NCBI RefSeq assembly: GCF_949987515.2
Contig: NC_082690.1
Location: 108,436,400-108,500,399 of the forward strand
Origin: Delphinus delphis
Taxonomy: Eukaryota > Chordata > Mammalia > Artiodactyla > Delphinidae
Direction: 5' to 3'
DNA length: 64,000 nt
The position numbers were made by a program, and so were the translations under genes. Each line of letters opens with the position of its first letter. Position 1 is the stretch's first letter. Under the pieces are notes generated by a model. That model ran no database searches and was not told the origin of the DNA. It was given only the letters and a program-made list of their open reading frames with translations. Shown here one piece after another: positions 33,195 to 43,484 of the stretch.

Positions 33195-33625
33195 CTCGAG
33201 AAGACTCTTGACCACCGGAATGTAAATCCCTAGAAATATTTCTTGATACAATCTGCTAATTCCACTCCCACCTCGGCTGGGAAGCGCCGGGCACACCCTC
33301 GGGCGGCAGGCGCAGGAGACAGAGGGTTGCCGTGCTGCACTGCGGCTGGAGTTGCGGCCTCGGCCCTCAAAGCGCCCAGCGGGAGCTGGCTTATTAACGG
33401 CCTTCAACAAAGGCCGCAAAGGCTCGGGGTCCCCTTGCGCGGAGACCCCGCGGGGGGCCTTTCAACCCCCAAAGCGCTGCCTTTTAACTTGGCCTCCTCG
33501 GCAGGACAAACAGGGGAAGAAATTAGTTGTGGACGCTGCTGGCTGTTTTGTAACTTGTCGTGTCGTCTCCCCGGAGCTGGTCTGGCCCTGGCAGCTTGTC
33601 CCCTTGACACTCAGAATGGATAACC
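33195..33625. promoter_or_regulatory. Candidate conserved regulatory element (composite)
   Basis: Three AT-richer blocks alternate with CpG-bearing sequence: CCTAGAAATATTTCTTGATA with CTGCTAATTCC (33229-33263), CTTATTAACGG with CCTTCAACAAAGG (33390-33413, SOX/TCF-like), and GAAATTAGTTGTGG (33519-33532). A near-palindromic GCGGAGACCCCGCGGGGGGC lies between at 33438-33457. It is non-repetitive and larger than the other islands. Inferred enhancer or edge of a regulatory domain. Confidence 0.45.
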
Positions 33626-33629
33626 TGAA

Positions 33630-35140
33630 GCAGGCCCCCGCCGGGCCCCTCCCCGCCTTTTTAACTCTCTACAGCCTTCAAGAGACAAATCCCCTTTCTT
33701 GCATCTGAGCCTGGCCTCTGCAGGTGCCGGGGTTCTGAGCTGGAAGCTGTGGCTGCCCACACTGCCCTCGTCCCTGGGAAGCTGTGGAGGTGGGCTGGGG
33801 CGGGTGGGGCGCTGGCTTGACCTCCGGGATGGGGAGACCCGGGGAAACAACCTCAAACCCCTCAGTGCCAAGCCCCAGTGGCCTTGGGGTCTATGCCAGT
33901 CTCCGACTCCCAGCAAGGCCTGCTCCCCACACTAACCCAATTTCATGAGACAAAGGCGGGACGATCGCCCCAAATGCTGCAGGGGCATAACCTCCTACAG
34001 GCCGCAAGAGCGGTGCTGCGAATTCTCCGGAAGGCGTGGGGGCCTTGGGCTCTGGAAGCCAGGCCTGCCAGGGGGTAGGGGTCGGCAGAGGCCGCTGACG
34101 CTTCAGCTCCCGTTTTCAGTGGTCACTCTTAGGTCCCTGGGGCCCAGGGAGGGCGCCCCAGTGAAGGACGCTCAGGGAAGGCCCCGGCGGGAGCTCAGAG
34201 CCCCGGGCAGGCAGGGGTTAATGACACACTGCTGGTGTGGGCCAGCCGTGGGTCCCACTCCCCTCACAGAGAGCAGCCAGGTGACCTTCGAGGGGGCTGC
34301 CTCTGCTTTGGGAGGCTCTCCCAAGGCCAGTGGCCTCCTCCTGGCCTTCAGCTGTCCCCTCCCAAGGCCAGCGTGGGCTTGGCCCGAAGGAGGCCTGACC
34401 CCAGCCTGGCCCCGGAAGGCAGCCGAGCCAGGGAGCACATGCCTGCGTGTGCAAAGCTGCCGGACGGGAGAGCGGCCGACACGCAAGCCTTCGCGAGCCC
34501 GCCGATGCTCTCTACAGATAAGAAACGACGGAGACGTTCTGTCTCGAGGGTCTAACTCTCGCGTGTCCCATCGACTCGGAAGGTCAGCTCCCACGCCGTC
34601 TCCCGCAGCGGGGGTGTCTCCTTGCAGGCCTCAGCGAGTTCGGGGACCGAACCCCACTCTTTTCGTGGCTCCAGCCTGCAGGGAGACGGGTCGTCGGGAG
34701 CCAGCTGTGGGAGGCTGAGGCTCGGTGTACCCCGCAAGGAGCACGCGATGGGGCTGGGACACGATACGCACGGCCTGGTCACGGATCTGCGATGAGAGCT
34801 GGATCTGAGCTCATTTCCGCCTTTCCGTAACTGAAGATTACGGACAATTAGGATGCCTCCGGAGGTCACAGCCAAGCTGGGGCTGTTTGTTTCTCTGAAA
34901 CCACACAGCCTATGGCCCGAGGCTCTGTGCCTGACAGCCCCAGCTTTGGTCGCTACCAGCCGGCGTCGGGCACTGTGGCCGCCAGACAAGGCTGCCGCCC
35001 ACCAGGCGGTATCTTGACGGGGGGGGGGCAAAACCATGAGGGTTCTCAGACAGAGACAATTTTCCTGACTTATGTCGCTTTGTGTCCCCAGCTTCTGGGG
35101 ACGCACGTGCCAGGAGTGACGATGGCATTAACCACCAGCA
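33630..35140. other. GC-rich unique DNA, no gene seen
   Basis: AT-richer pockets appear at 34490-34545 and 34810-34900 (TGAAGATTACGGACAATTAGG near 34833) with retained CpGs. No gene or repeat is recognised. Confidence 0.45.
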
Positions 35141-35146
35141 CCTCTT

Positions 35147-35270
35147 GCGACGGCTAGACGCGTGCATTTGTCACTTCACGTCCACGGTCAAGAGGCACAG
35201 GCCTGCTAGCGACGGCTAGACGCGTGCATTTGTCACTTCACGTCCACGGTCAAGAGGCACAGGCCTGCGA
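35147..35270. repeat. Two-copy tandem duplication, 62-bp unit
   Basis: The unit beginning GCGACGGCTAGACGCGTGCA at 35147 repeats from 35209 to 35270 with a single mismatch (T at 35207 versus G at 35269). The near-identity indicates a very recent duplication. Each unit carries several CpGs and an MluI-type ACGCGT. Confidence 0.95.
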
Positions 35271-35274
35271 GCAA

Positions 35275-37145
35275 CCCCGATGAGGAGACGCGCAAGTCCA
35301 GATGGGGGAGGTCAGCCCTGTCTCCTCGGCCCACAGCTCCGAGGTGGCTGGCGGGGCTGGGCACCACGGGGCCTCCCGCCCCCGCACGCACTCAAGGCGG
35401 GCCGACGGCACAGTCACACCTCCAGGGGGGCTGGAGCTCGGTCAGCACCAGGTGGACACCAACACTCAGGGTGTCCTAACAGCAGCTTCCCTTCCCCTGA
35501 CACGCACGTGGCACTGGCCGGGTCACACGCCTACACAAAGCCGCTCGGAGGGTCCCAGACGGCCCAGGCCGCGCATGTGCTCCCGGAGCCATGGCTCCAG
35601 ACGGTCCCGCTTTCCTCAACGGGGAACAGTCACTGGAAGCCAACTCCCGGAGCTGGCCGATCCCTGCCCTTCCTCCGTCTGGCCACGCATGTCCCGGGGG
35701 CTGCTCCCCATAAGGCTCACAGGGGGAGGTCACGGGTCGGGGAGGCCTCCATGAGTCAAAAGGACGGTGTGGAGACAGATGAGGAGGGCGCTTAGCCAGG
35801 CAGCACGGAGGCAGGCCGGCCTGGGACCCCTCGGGGGCTCTGGTGCCGGTGCCCAGTGGCAGGAGAGTGGGTGGGGGTGACGGCAGGTGACAGCAGGGAG
35901 AGGAAGGCGGGGGTCAGGAGGGGCTGGGGTGAAGCACTGCTCTGAGCCCCACCCTGTGTGCTGCGGAGTCCTCGAGGGTTCTAAGCCAGGCTGGGCAGGA
36001 TGGCCTGTCCACCCGGGCTCATCCTGAGGAGGGATCAACCCCACAGACAAGGCGCTGCCGGGGCCCCAAGGCTACACCCTTTCAGCAAAGCAAAGCCAGA
36101 GGAAGCGCTTGTACGGCAGACGCGCCCTTCCCAGCCAGAGAGCAAAGTTTCGTCCTCTCTCCAGGACCCCCGACGTACCCTGATGCTGAGTTACTCCCCG
36201 GGGTGCTCTGACCTCGAGGTCCTGGGGCAGCAGGCGTGGGGAGGGGTCCTCTGGCCCCAGACCACCGACAGGCTGCCCCTCACGTTCCCTCACCCTCGGA
36301 GCAGGTTTCCTGTCTCCCTCCAACACCCACAGGGCCTCCCGAGGGAGGCCCCTACAGCCCCACACTCTGCTCCTCTGAGGGCCTGTGTTCAGAACAAAAT
36401 AAGAAGCCAGCCAGTAGGGCCTGAGGAACTTTCCTGAATACGGGAGGTGGGGGAGGGGGATTGTGACTTCCGGGAACACCCCTCCCCCAACACCAGGGCT
36501 CCTCCTAGCCCAGGGCCTGGGGGGGCCTGGGGGGTGGGGGCAGGTAATGCTCTGGGAGAAGGACAGGGAGAAGGGCGGAAAGTCAGGAGGGAGGGAGCAG
36601 GGGAGGGAGCGAGGAACTCTACCGTGGCCACCGCGGTCTCCTTTCTGCTGACTTTCTGAGACTGAGCATTTTGGAGGAATTGAGTAACCTGCAAATGGAA
36701 GGCCAGGCTGCAATCAGAGGTGCCTGCTGGGCCAGCTGTTACTGCTCTCATTTTAGGGTGCGCCATGAGCTGACTTCCAACACCCTCCCCCCCCAGACGG
36801 CCTTGACTATCACCGAGGTGACCCAGAGCCCGGCAGCAGCCCGAGGGACACAGTGCTGGGAAGAGCCCCTGCAGGGGCTGCTGTGTCTGTCTGCCCTACT
36901 GGGAGTGAGAAGGAAGAGGGGGTGTTCTGCTCAGGCGCCCCTCTCTCCTCCCACCCCCGGTCCCTTTCTCCTAGACCTCAGGGCAGCGTGGTTTCCAGGG
37001 GGCCGCGGTCGCCAGCTAGCAAGACCCTTTCTGCGGCTGGGGGCAGGGGCTCTGGCTGATCATTAACTCTTCCAGGACACGGTGCTGGAGTCTGCAGGCC
37101 TGCAGGGTGTGGGAGGCCCCACAGAAGGCCCAGCCGGCTTGGCCT
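35275..37145. other. GC-rich unique DNA, no gene seen
   Basis: A G-rich stretch lies at 36440-36600. No supported exon or repeat is seen. Confidence 0.5.
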
Positions 37146-37149
37146 GTCA

Positions 37150-37365
37150 ATAATAGTACAGCCCCCCGGTGATTGCCTGCTCCGTGCTGGGAACTGTGTT
37201 CGCACCTCATGGGCACGAAACTCATTTAAGCTCACACATGGCCCTGCAAGGGAGGGCTTGTGCTCCCCGGGCTGACCCTTAGAGAAGGTAAATGTCAAGC
37301 CTGAGAACACGTGCCTCGTAGGCGGTGGAGCAGAGGACGTGAACTCGGGCCCTGCACAGTGCGCT
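37150..37365 (-). mobile_element. MIR SINE remnant, reverse orientation
   Basis: 'tgattgcctgctccgtgctg' and 'cctcatgggcacgaaactca' (the 'cacaacaaccctatgag' side) lead to 'cttagagaaggtaaatgtca', 'agcagaggacgtgaactcgg'. The order fits a long, diverged reverse MIR. Confidence 0.5.
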
Positions 37366-37369
37366 GCAT

Positions 37370-38390
37370 GAATGGGGCTCCGCGCCTCCACCTGGAGGGG
37401 CAAGGCCGGAGCCCTTCCAGAAAGCCAGCCTAGGTCCCAACAAGGGGCCGTTAAAGCAGAAACCCACGTGTGTGGCTTCCTGATCCCCAAACTCCGATGG
37501 TCTCCTCCCTCGTTGGGGGGAGGGACCCCAAATGCCTCACCCGCCCCCCCCAGGCTCTCTTTACTGTTGGCACAGTGACCGGGGCTGCTTGTGAGAGCAG
37601 CCTGGCCTCCAGTGCAGGCCCCCCAGCCGCTCTGTGTTAAACAAGCAGCACAAAAGGGAATGGAGCCCGTGCTGCCCGTCCTGGCTACTCCAGGGCCCGT
37701 CGCCCGTCCTGCATCTGATGTCAAGACCCGGGAACTCATTCGGTAGCTGTATGTTGAGCTCCTACGGTGCGTCTGGCCTTAGGCCGGGTGCGATCCCGGG
37801 AAGTTGCTTGCTATCCAGGACTTCGTTACCTCGGCTCTGGGCTGCCTGTGCCTCCCTCTGAACGTGGGAATAGAAATATCGCCCTGGAGCCAGAACACCA
37901 GTGCCTGCTCCATTCACCGTGGGCTGCCCGGTTCCAGGAGAAGGGCCACACCACCTGTGCCATCCACAGCCCCCCCACTTAGCGAGAGCCCCACGTCTTG
38001 GGCCAGTCGGGGCCTGGTGGTCGCTGGGAAGCCCTAGCTAAGATGCTCTGAGAGGGCAGGGAGCGGAAAGCCAGCAGGCCCTGCGGAACTGAGGCTGTTG
38101 GCGCTGACGCTACTTGGCCCTGGGACCAAAGACAAGGCTGTCTGTGGAGAAGGGACACTCAGAGGTTCCTGGATGGCCACCACGCACGTGGCACTGCCGA
38201 CCACTGGGCTCCCTTTGACCACCGTGGCTCATTCAGTGGGCCAGCCACGCAGCTCCACCACCCAAAACCATCCCCCCCCGGGGGGGCAGATGAGCTATGA
38301 TGCGTCTGAGGAAGCCGAGGGGGCCCTCAGCTTCACACCTATCTCCTGCTTCTTCCCCAGCAGGAGAGCCACCCGAGCCTGGCCCCGAGA
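37370..38390. other. Unique DNA with one doubtful ancient repeat
   Basis: 37725-37815 ('atgttgagctcctacggtgc') resembles the 'attgagcacctactatgtgc' segment common to old mammalian repeats. A C8G7 palindromic run lies at 38272-38286. No gene is recognised. Confidence 0.4.
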
Positions 38391-38394
38391 GGGG

Positions 38395-38480
38395 GCACAG
38401 ATCGCTTTGGGGTTATTTATGACCACCCCAAATGTGAAAGATTGTAAGGGATACAAATAGCAATTAATGTGGGCCTAGCA
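38395..38480. promoter_or_regulatory. Candidate conserved regulatory element
   Basis: GGGGTTATTTATGACCACCCC (near 38410-38430) has partial dyad symmetry, followed by ACAAATAGCAATTAATGTGG (38453-38472). AT-rich, unique and abruptly bounded. Inferred from composition and homeodomain-type core only. Confidence 0.35.
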
Positions 38481-38609
38481 ACCAAGACAAACGAGGTGGG
38501 TGAGAAATAGGGGGTCTGACCTCCACGGGCAGGGTCAGCCCTTGACGACAGAGCTGGTCCTGTCACTCCCAGCATAAGGGAGGTCAAAGGCAGGGCGCGG
38601 CCCCCGGGT

Positions 38610-38725
38610 GGCTTAAACCCTCTGAAATTTGCTTTTACGGGAGGGAATTAATCCCGAAGCTGCAGGCCTGAGGTTGTCAGGGAAGCCCTGTTTTATCTCA
38701 GGTAATGAAGCCCCAAATTTGTCCC
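38610..38725. promoter_or_regulatory. Candidate conserved regulatory element
   Basis: CTGAAATTTGCTTTTACGGG with GGGAATTAATCCC (a perfect 13-nt palindrome centred on 38649), then GTTTTATCTCAGGTAATGAAG. GGGAATTAATCCC is symmetric around an AATT core and contains TAATCC, the bicoid-class (OTX/PITX) homeodomain word, in both directions. Function is inferred. Confidence 0.4.
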
Positions 38726-38729
38726 TTGG

Positions 38730-40800
38730 GTAGAAGGGCAACCTCTCCCCCAGCATCCGGTACAGCCAGAGGGATTTCCAGGCGACTCTGGGACTGTTTA
38801 ATGCTTCGCGTCAGCCTGGTTTCTGACCCGGCTGCCCCCTGCCCACTCAATCACTGGAGCTTGGGCCTCCGCGGCGACTCCCCCAGCCCAGGAGGCTGGT
38901 GGCTTCCAGGTGGACATGAGGCTTCAGGAAAGCGTGGGGCCACCCTAGCCGGTCAACCCCCACGGGTAGGTCTGTCCGGAATGTGGCCAGAGGGACAGAG
39001 TGTGCTATGGGGGTGCCCCGGGAGGGCTCCCTGGCACCCGAGCCAGCACCCACTCCCCACAGGAGAGGTCCTTCTGGATCTGACTGCTGGCGTGGTCATG
39101 AGATCCGAAGGCTGGCAGGGTCCAGGGAGGGATGGGAGTCTCCGGCACGAGACCCCAGGAGGGGTGGGACAGAGGAGGCAGGCTTGGGTCTGGGTCTTTC
39201 TCGGGGTGCGGTGGCCCCCATCCCACAGCCACAGCTGGGACCACGGCCCCCGGCTGGGCCTCACGCACAGCAGGTGCTGGTAGGTCCCCGAGCGCCTGCC
39301 TCACCCTCCCCGCTTTCCCTCCTGCCTCACCCTCCCCGCTTTCCCCCCTGTAAGCCCTGCCTAGGCCTGGCTGCAGCACTGTCTGCCTGGGCGGCTGCGG
39401 GAGGGTCCTCCCTGGTCTCCCCTCCAGCCCCCCACTGGCCACCGGAGGGGTCTGCTAACCTGCAAAGCTGGCCCTGCCCCACCTCCCCGCTCGCCCAGGA
39501 TAAGGCCTGTAAGGCGTGGGCTCCCCTGAGCTCTCCAGAGAGCCCTGACCCCTGGGAGAGGCGCGGGACTGAACCCCACTGGCCACTCTTCAGCTGCGGG
39601 GCTTGGGGTGGGTGGGCAAACATCTCTGTGCTGGGGGTCCTGGTCCGTAGGTCCAGGCTGGTGCCGAGAGCTTGCTGGGATGCGAGGGCCCGGCAGGCCC
39701 ACGTGTCACTCCTAAGTGCTGGCCCGCCCGTCGCGCTGCTCCGACCTGCACCCAGGGCCCTGTGTGTGCAGCGCCTGCCCCGCCCGCCGCCCCCTCCTCA
39801 GGGACCCAGCCCTGGGGCCCCCACTCAGAGCGTCCACATGCTGACAAGCCAGAGAACACGTGTCGTGAGGGGACCAGGCCTCAGGTCCCAGGACTGGGAC
39901 TCTTCGGGATAGGCACGTCTGTCCACATCGCTGCCTTGCCCGAGGAAGGAACGCCACCGCTTGAAAGCTGATGGCGGGACTCCTCAGCTGGGCTTCGAGA
40001 CCCTCTCCCACCTGGCGCTGCCCCGGCCTCGAGCACACCGGCTGGGTCGGCCCCTTCACCTGCCATGCCTTGGCCTGCGCTGTGCCGTCTCCTCCTTCAG
40101 AAAAGAAACCATCTCTGTGAAGCCTGGAGTGGCCCTCCTCCCCCAACCTGTCCGCCCAACACTTGCGGCTCCCACAAGCTCCTCCGTCCACACAGAGCCT
40201 GCACGACGTCAGAGCCCAGGGACACAGAGACGGAGAGGGGCAGAGAGCAGGCTTCCTCCCCACCGATGACAGAATGGCCGTCCCACGGCCCCGACTCCAC
40301 CAGAACGCTCAGACCCAGCAGTGGAGCCATGTGAGGAAGGCTCGAGACCACAGCCCCGGCAGGCAGGAGCTCGGGACACATGCCTTGCCTCTCAGGAGCC
40401 GGGGAGGGCGGGCAGGGGCCAGGCAGGGCCTGACCTCGGTGCCCCGGCTGCGTGAGGGGAGTGGGCCTGACCCGGTCAGGGGCAGAATGCTAGAATATTC
40501 CATCTGCCTTATCCCCGGTGGTGAAGCAGGACCTCTCCAGCCAGGGCACCAGTGGGACCACGCCTGTCACGGCCCCGACCACGGGGAAAGCTCAGGAAGG
40601 AGGCCTCTGCCCGCAGCTCCGGCCCAGAGACGCTCCGGCATCCAGGCCGCTCTCGCTCTGCAGAGACTCCTGTGGGGCCGGGGGCGCCCCCAATACACCC
40701 CCGAGAGCTCCCCAAGCGAGTGGGGACCGAGTGGGACCCAGAGAATAAAGGCGCGGTGGTGAGCAGCGCGCTGGGCCGTCGCGTCTGCAGGGCCGGGCTC
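38730..40800. other. GC-rich unique DNA, no gene seen
   Basis: Contains the 26-bp tandem repeat at 39298-39349. Long frames (for example 38983-39912) are open on both strands and show no domain. Confidence 0.5.
39298..39349. repeat. Two-copy tandem repeat, 26-bp unit
   Basis: GCCTCACCCTCCCCGCTTTC occurs at 39298 and again at 39324, differing only near the unit end (CCTCCT versus CCCCCT). Pyrimidine-rich, recent duplication. Confidence 0.9.
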
Positions 40801-40804
40801 TGAG

Positions 40805-40945
40805 TGGGTGTTTGCCCATCTGGAAGCAATATTGCAGTAATGTAAGACGGCCAGAGTACGGGATATTCTCTGAATACGTGAACTCTACAGTGAGGAATAT
40901 GGATTTAATGGATAATCTTACCGGCAGCCAAAAGAGCCCGGATTC
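40805..40945. promoter_or_regulatory. Candidate conserved regulatory element
   Basis: An AT-rich unique block with AGCAATATTGCAGTAATG (near 40825; AGCAATATTGC is close to a dyad), GGGATATTCTCTGAATACG and ATATGGATTTAATGG (near 40897; GGATTTA and TTAAT words). It could also be a short exon, but no open frame with flanking splice sites was convincing. Confidence 0.35.
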
Positions 40946-41149
40946 CTCCCTGGGCCTTCACCCTGCACTTGGCCCCACCACAGCCCGGCCCAGCCAGGGG
41001 CCAGCAGCGCCTGTGGCCATGGCTTCCAGAAACAGAGCTGACCCACCATCTGAGCTCACTTTTTTCTCCCATCGGGTGGGAGCGGCGGGTGGGGGGGAAA
41101 CGGAGACCCGCTCCGGGAGCAACGTGGGTTCCTGTCCTTGAAACCCCGT

Positions 41150-41420
41150 TTACAGGGAGGAAAGAAAAGTTGAAGAAAGTAAAACAGAAGTGGGGGAGTG
41201 GTGATTGATTAAAATCTACAATGGCTACGACTTGTTCTGGAGTCTGGGGGAGAAGAAATCATTTCTCTAGCTCTTCCCAACTGAATCGAGCTGGAATAAT
41301 AAAATAAAACAATAAAAACCACAGCGGAAAAGATGACTGGAGCGTTTTTATGGCGAGCGGCAGGGAAGAGCCCAGAAGGGCCGATGGAGAGCGCGAACAA
41401 TGTGATTCAGGGAAGGTCTC
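41150..41420. promoter_or_regulatory. Candidate conserved element with PBX/HOX-like site
   Basis: A purine-rich AT-rich block. TGATTGAT at 41202-41209 fits the PBX-HOX consensus and runs into TTAAAATC. Downstream are AATCATTTCTC, GAATAATAAAATAAAACAAT and GTTTTTATGG (HOX/CDX-like). It lies in unique DNA. Inferred regulatory. Confidence 0.4.
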
Positions 41421-41424
41421 CAGC

Positions 41425-42245
41425 AGGCGGGAGGCGGAGCGGAATGCAGGTCCGGCTGGCCCGAGGCGCCAGGAGCGGGGGCTCCCCACACTCAGTCCAC
41501 GGAAGCCGAATCTCAGGCAGGGTCCTGGCTGCTCTCTGGGATCTCGTTCAGAGGCTCATTAATCCCTCCCGAACGAAAAATTCCCAAACACCAAATGCTT
41601 CGTGCGGCGGTTCACATCACAGGGAGTCTTGCGCCGGCCGCCTCCTGGGTGCCCGGTGCCAAGCGGTGGGCCCGCACGGCGAGGCCTCTGAGCCCCAATC
41701 CACAGCAGGACCGTCCTCCCCACCCTCCCCACAGCTGGGGGTCGTCTGGGGAGCTGCCCTTGCTCTGACAATGGCCTCGCAGGGAGGCAGGGGTGGGAGT
41801 CCCTCCGTTCTCCCCGTAGCCTCCTTCCCGTGTCCCGCCCAAGACTCTCAAGGAGCCAATGTGCAAGCCCCCTGCCAGGAGCCTGCGAGAAAGTCACATG
41901 TGGGAAAGGCTCGGGAGCCCCGCGGCTCCGCTTCCCCGCCACGGGGTGTGGCTGCGGACGAGCAGGGCAGGCCTGAGGCGGGGGTGGTCACGGGGAGGCC
42001 CCCCCTCGACCCCATCTGCACATTTGAACGGAAGCCCCCAGAGCTCCTCCACCCACCCCTGTCTCACGAGGTGCGGGTGAGGCTCCGAGTCTGGCATGCG
42101 GGCCTCGGGACTCCAGTCCACACGCTTTTGTCTGGCCTGGTGCCCTGGGCGCTCTCTGCCCCTCAATCCTTCGCTGTGATTAGGGGGAGCCCTGCTCTGA
42201 GCCTCCCCACAGCCTTGGGGGGCTGCTGGTGAGCACAGTATCCCA
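41425..42245. other. GC-rich unique DNA, no gene seen
   Basis: The 299-codon frame at 41333-42232 has no domain and spans the AT-rich element, so it is judged chance. A CATTAATCC word lies near 41557 and could belong to the preceding element. Confidence 0.45.
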
Positions 42246-42254
42246 CTCTGGGCC

Positions 42255-42408
42255 CGGCCCCTGCCATCCTGTAATGACCTCCTTGAGGCCGGGCAGCCCA
42301 GCTGGGAGCAGGCAGGGAGCAGTGGTGTCCGTCCACTCCACACTGCGGTCCCCAGGCTTAGCAGAGGGCGCGGTACACAGAAGGCGCTCAATAAGTGCAG
42401 AATGAACA
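42255..42408 (+). mobile_element. L2 (LINE-2) 3' end
   Basis: 'cctccttgaggccgggcagc' (the 'cttgagggcagggac' position), 'tccccaggcttagcagaggg', and 'acacagaaggcgctcaataa' followed by 'gtgcagaatgaacag' reproduce the L2 terminal 150 bp. Confidence 0.7.
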
Positions 42409-42572
42409 GAAAAATGAGGGCAGTGAGTGATATTCACGGCCTAAATAAGGCACGGGCACAAAGCCCCTCCCCAGTTCCCAAAGGAATCACGAACCATCAC
42501 TTCCTCGGACGTGGTCCCCTTCCTTACTTTCTGGCGGTCAGGGAATCCAGGGAGTGTTTCCCCCCTCCCCTA

Positions 42573-42588
42573 CCCCCCCCCCCCCCCC
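42573..42588. repeat. 16-C homopolymer
   Basis: An uninterrupted C16 run inside a pyrimidine tract. Its length is likely to vary between reads and individuals. Confidence 0.9.
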
Positions 42589-42834
42589 GCTTTTACAGAT
42601 GGAGAGAGAGACCCAGTGAGGCCGGGCATACAGCTGGCAATAATCCAGTTTGGTCCACACAGCTTGGCCCAGCCCCATCCAAGGGGACAGACACAGGTGA
42701 GCAGGTGAGCAGGCCCAGCTCCCTACCACCGGCTCCAGGCGAACTCGCCATGAGCGGACTCTGGACCTCCCCTCAAAGGCACCCTCCTCAGAAGCAGTGC
42801 CAGGACCCTCCCCTCCAGGGCTGCAGCCTGGATT

Positions 42835-42985
42835 TGAGACCCTTGAGTTGAAAGGAAATATGAAAAATTAAATTCCTTTTATAAGCTGCCAGAGTCCTGC
42901 TTCCCTGGCGGTGAGGCCCCAGGATGCCTCACTTGGTATTTAGGGCTGTTTATCGGTCGTGGGGACTTGCGATAAAACGACTTGC
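42835..42985. promoter_or_regulatory. Candidate conserved regulatory element
   Basis: AAATATGAAAAATTAAATTC then CTTTTATAAGCTGCC (TATA-like, near 42878), and further on GGCTGTTTATCGG and GCGATAAAACG, two GATA/HOX-like words flanking a retained CpG. Unique AT-rich island in GC-rich DNA. Confidence 0.35.
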
Positions 42986-42989
42986 CTGG

Positions 42990-43480
42990 GAAACAGTTCA
43001 GTGATCCCTGCAGACCTTCCTGGGGTTTCCACACCCTGTGCCCAGTCTTGGGGCGCACTGCGGGGAAGATGGTGGAGCCACTCGGGCCTCAGGGAGCCAC
43101 GGTCTGGGGGTGGCATTCACACTTGGCCGAGGATGATTGAGGCATGGAAAGGTGCCCTGCGAGGGCCATGGGAGCACGAGGGGTGACTCAGGGAACCGGC
43201 CAGGACATGAGGAAGCTCTCAGAGAGGGGAGGAGAGCGCATGCCCCAGGCAGGAGTGCAGGGTGTGCAGACTTGCACCCGGGCAACACTTTGGGCACTGC
43301 CACAAGATGACACCATGAAGAAACATCGCTGGAGCCCAGAGACAGGGGCCTCGAGGCCTGGAGCAGTGGGGAGGCTCCAGGGAGGGTGGGCCTGGAAGCT
43401 AGGCAGAACCAGTGGGTGGGAAGGAAGCGTGGCTGCCGGTCACGGTCGCACAAAATCCCGCAGGATCAACCGAAGAAGTG
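42990..43480. other. GC-rich unique DNA, no gene seen
   Basis: No exon or repeat is recognised before the L1 starts near 43485. Confidence 0.5.
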
Positions 43481-43484
43481 TAAA

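Noticed and set aside
35147..39349. CRISPR-like repeats
   Set aside because: The 62-bp and 26-bp repeats are simple two-copy tandem duplications without spacers, in a mammalian genome.
38983..39912. 309-codon open frame
   Set aside because: Opposite strand also open for long stretches; spans a 26-bp tandem repeat; no protein-like domains.
41333..42232. 299-codon open frame
   Set aside because: Begins within an AT-rich element and shows no domain; counterpart frames are open on the other strand.
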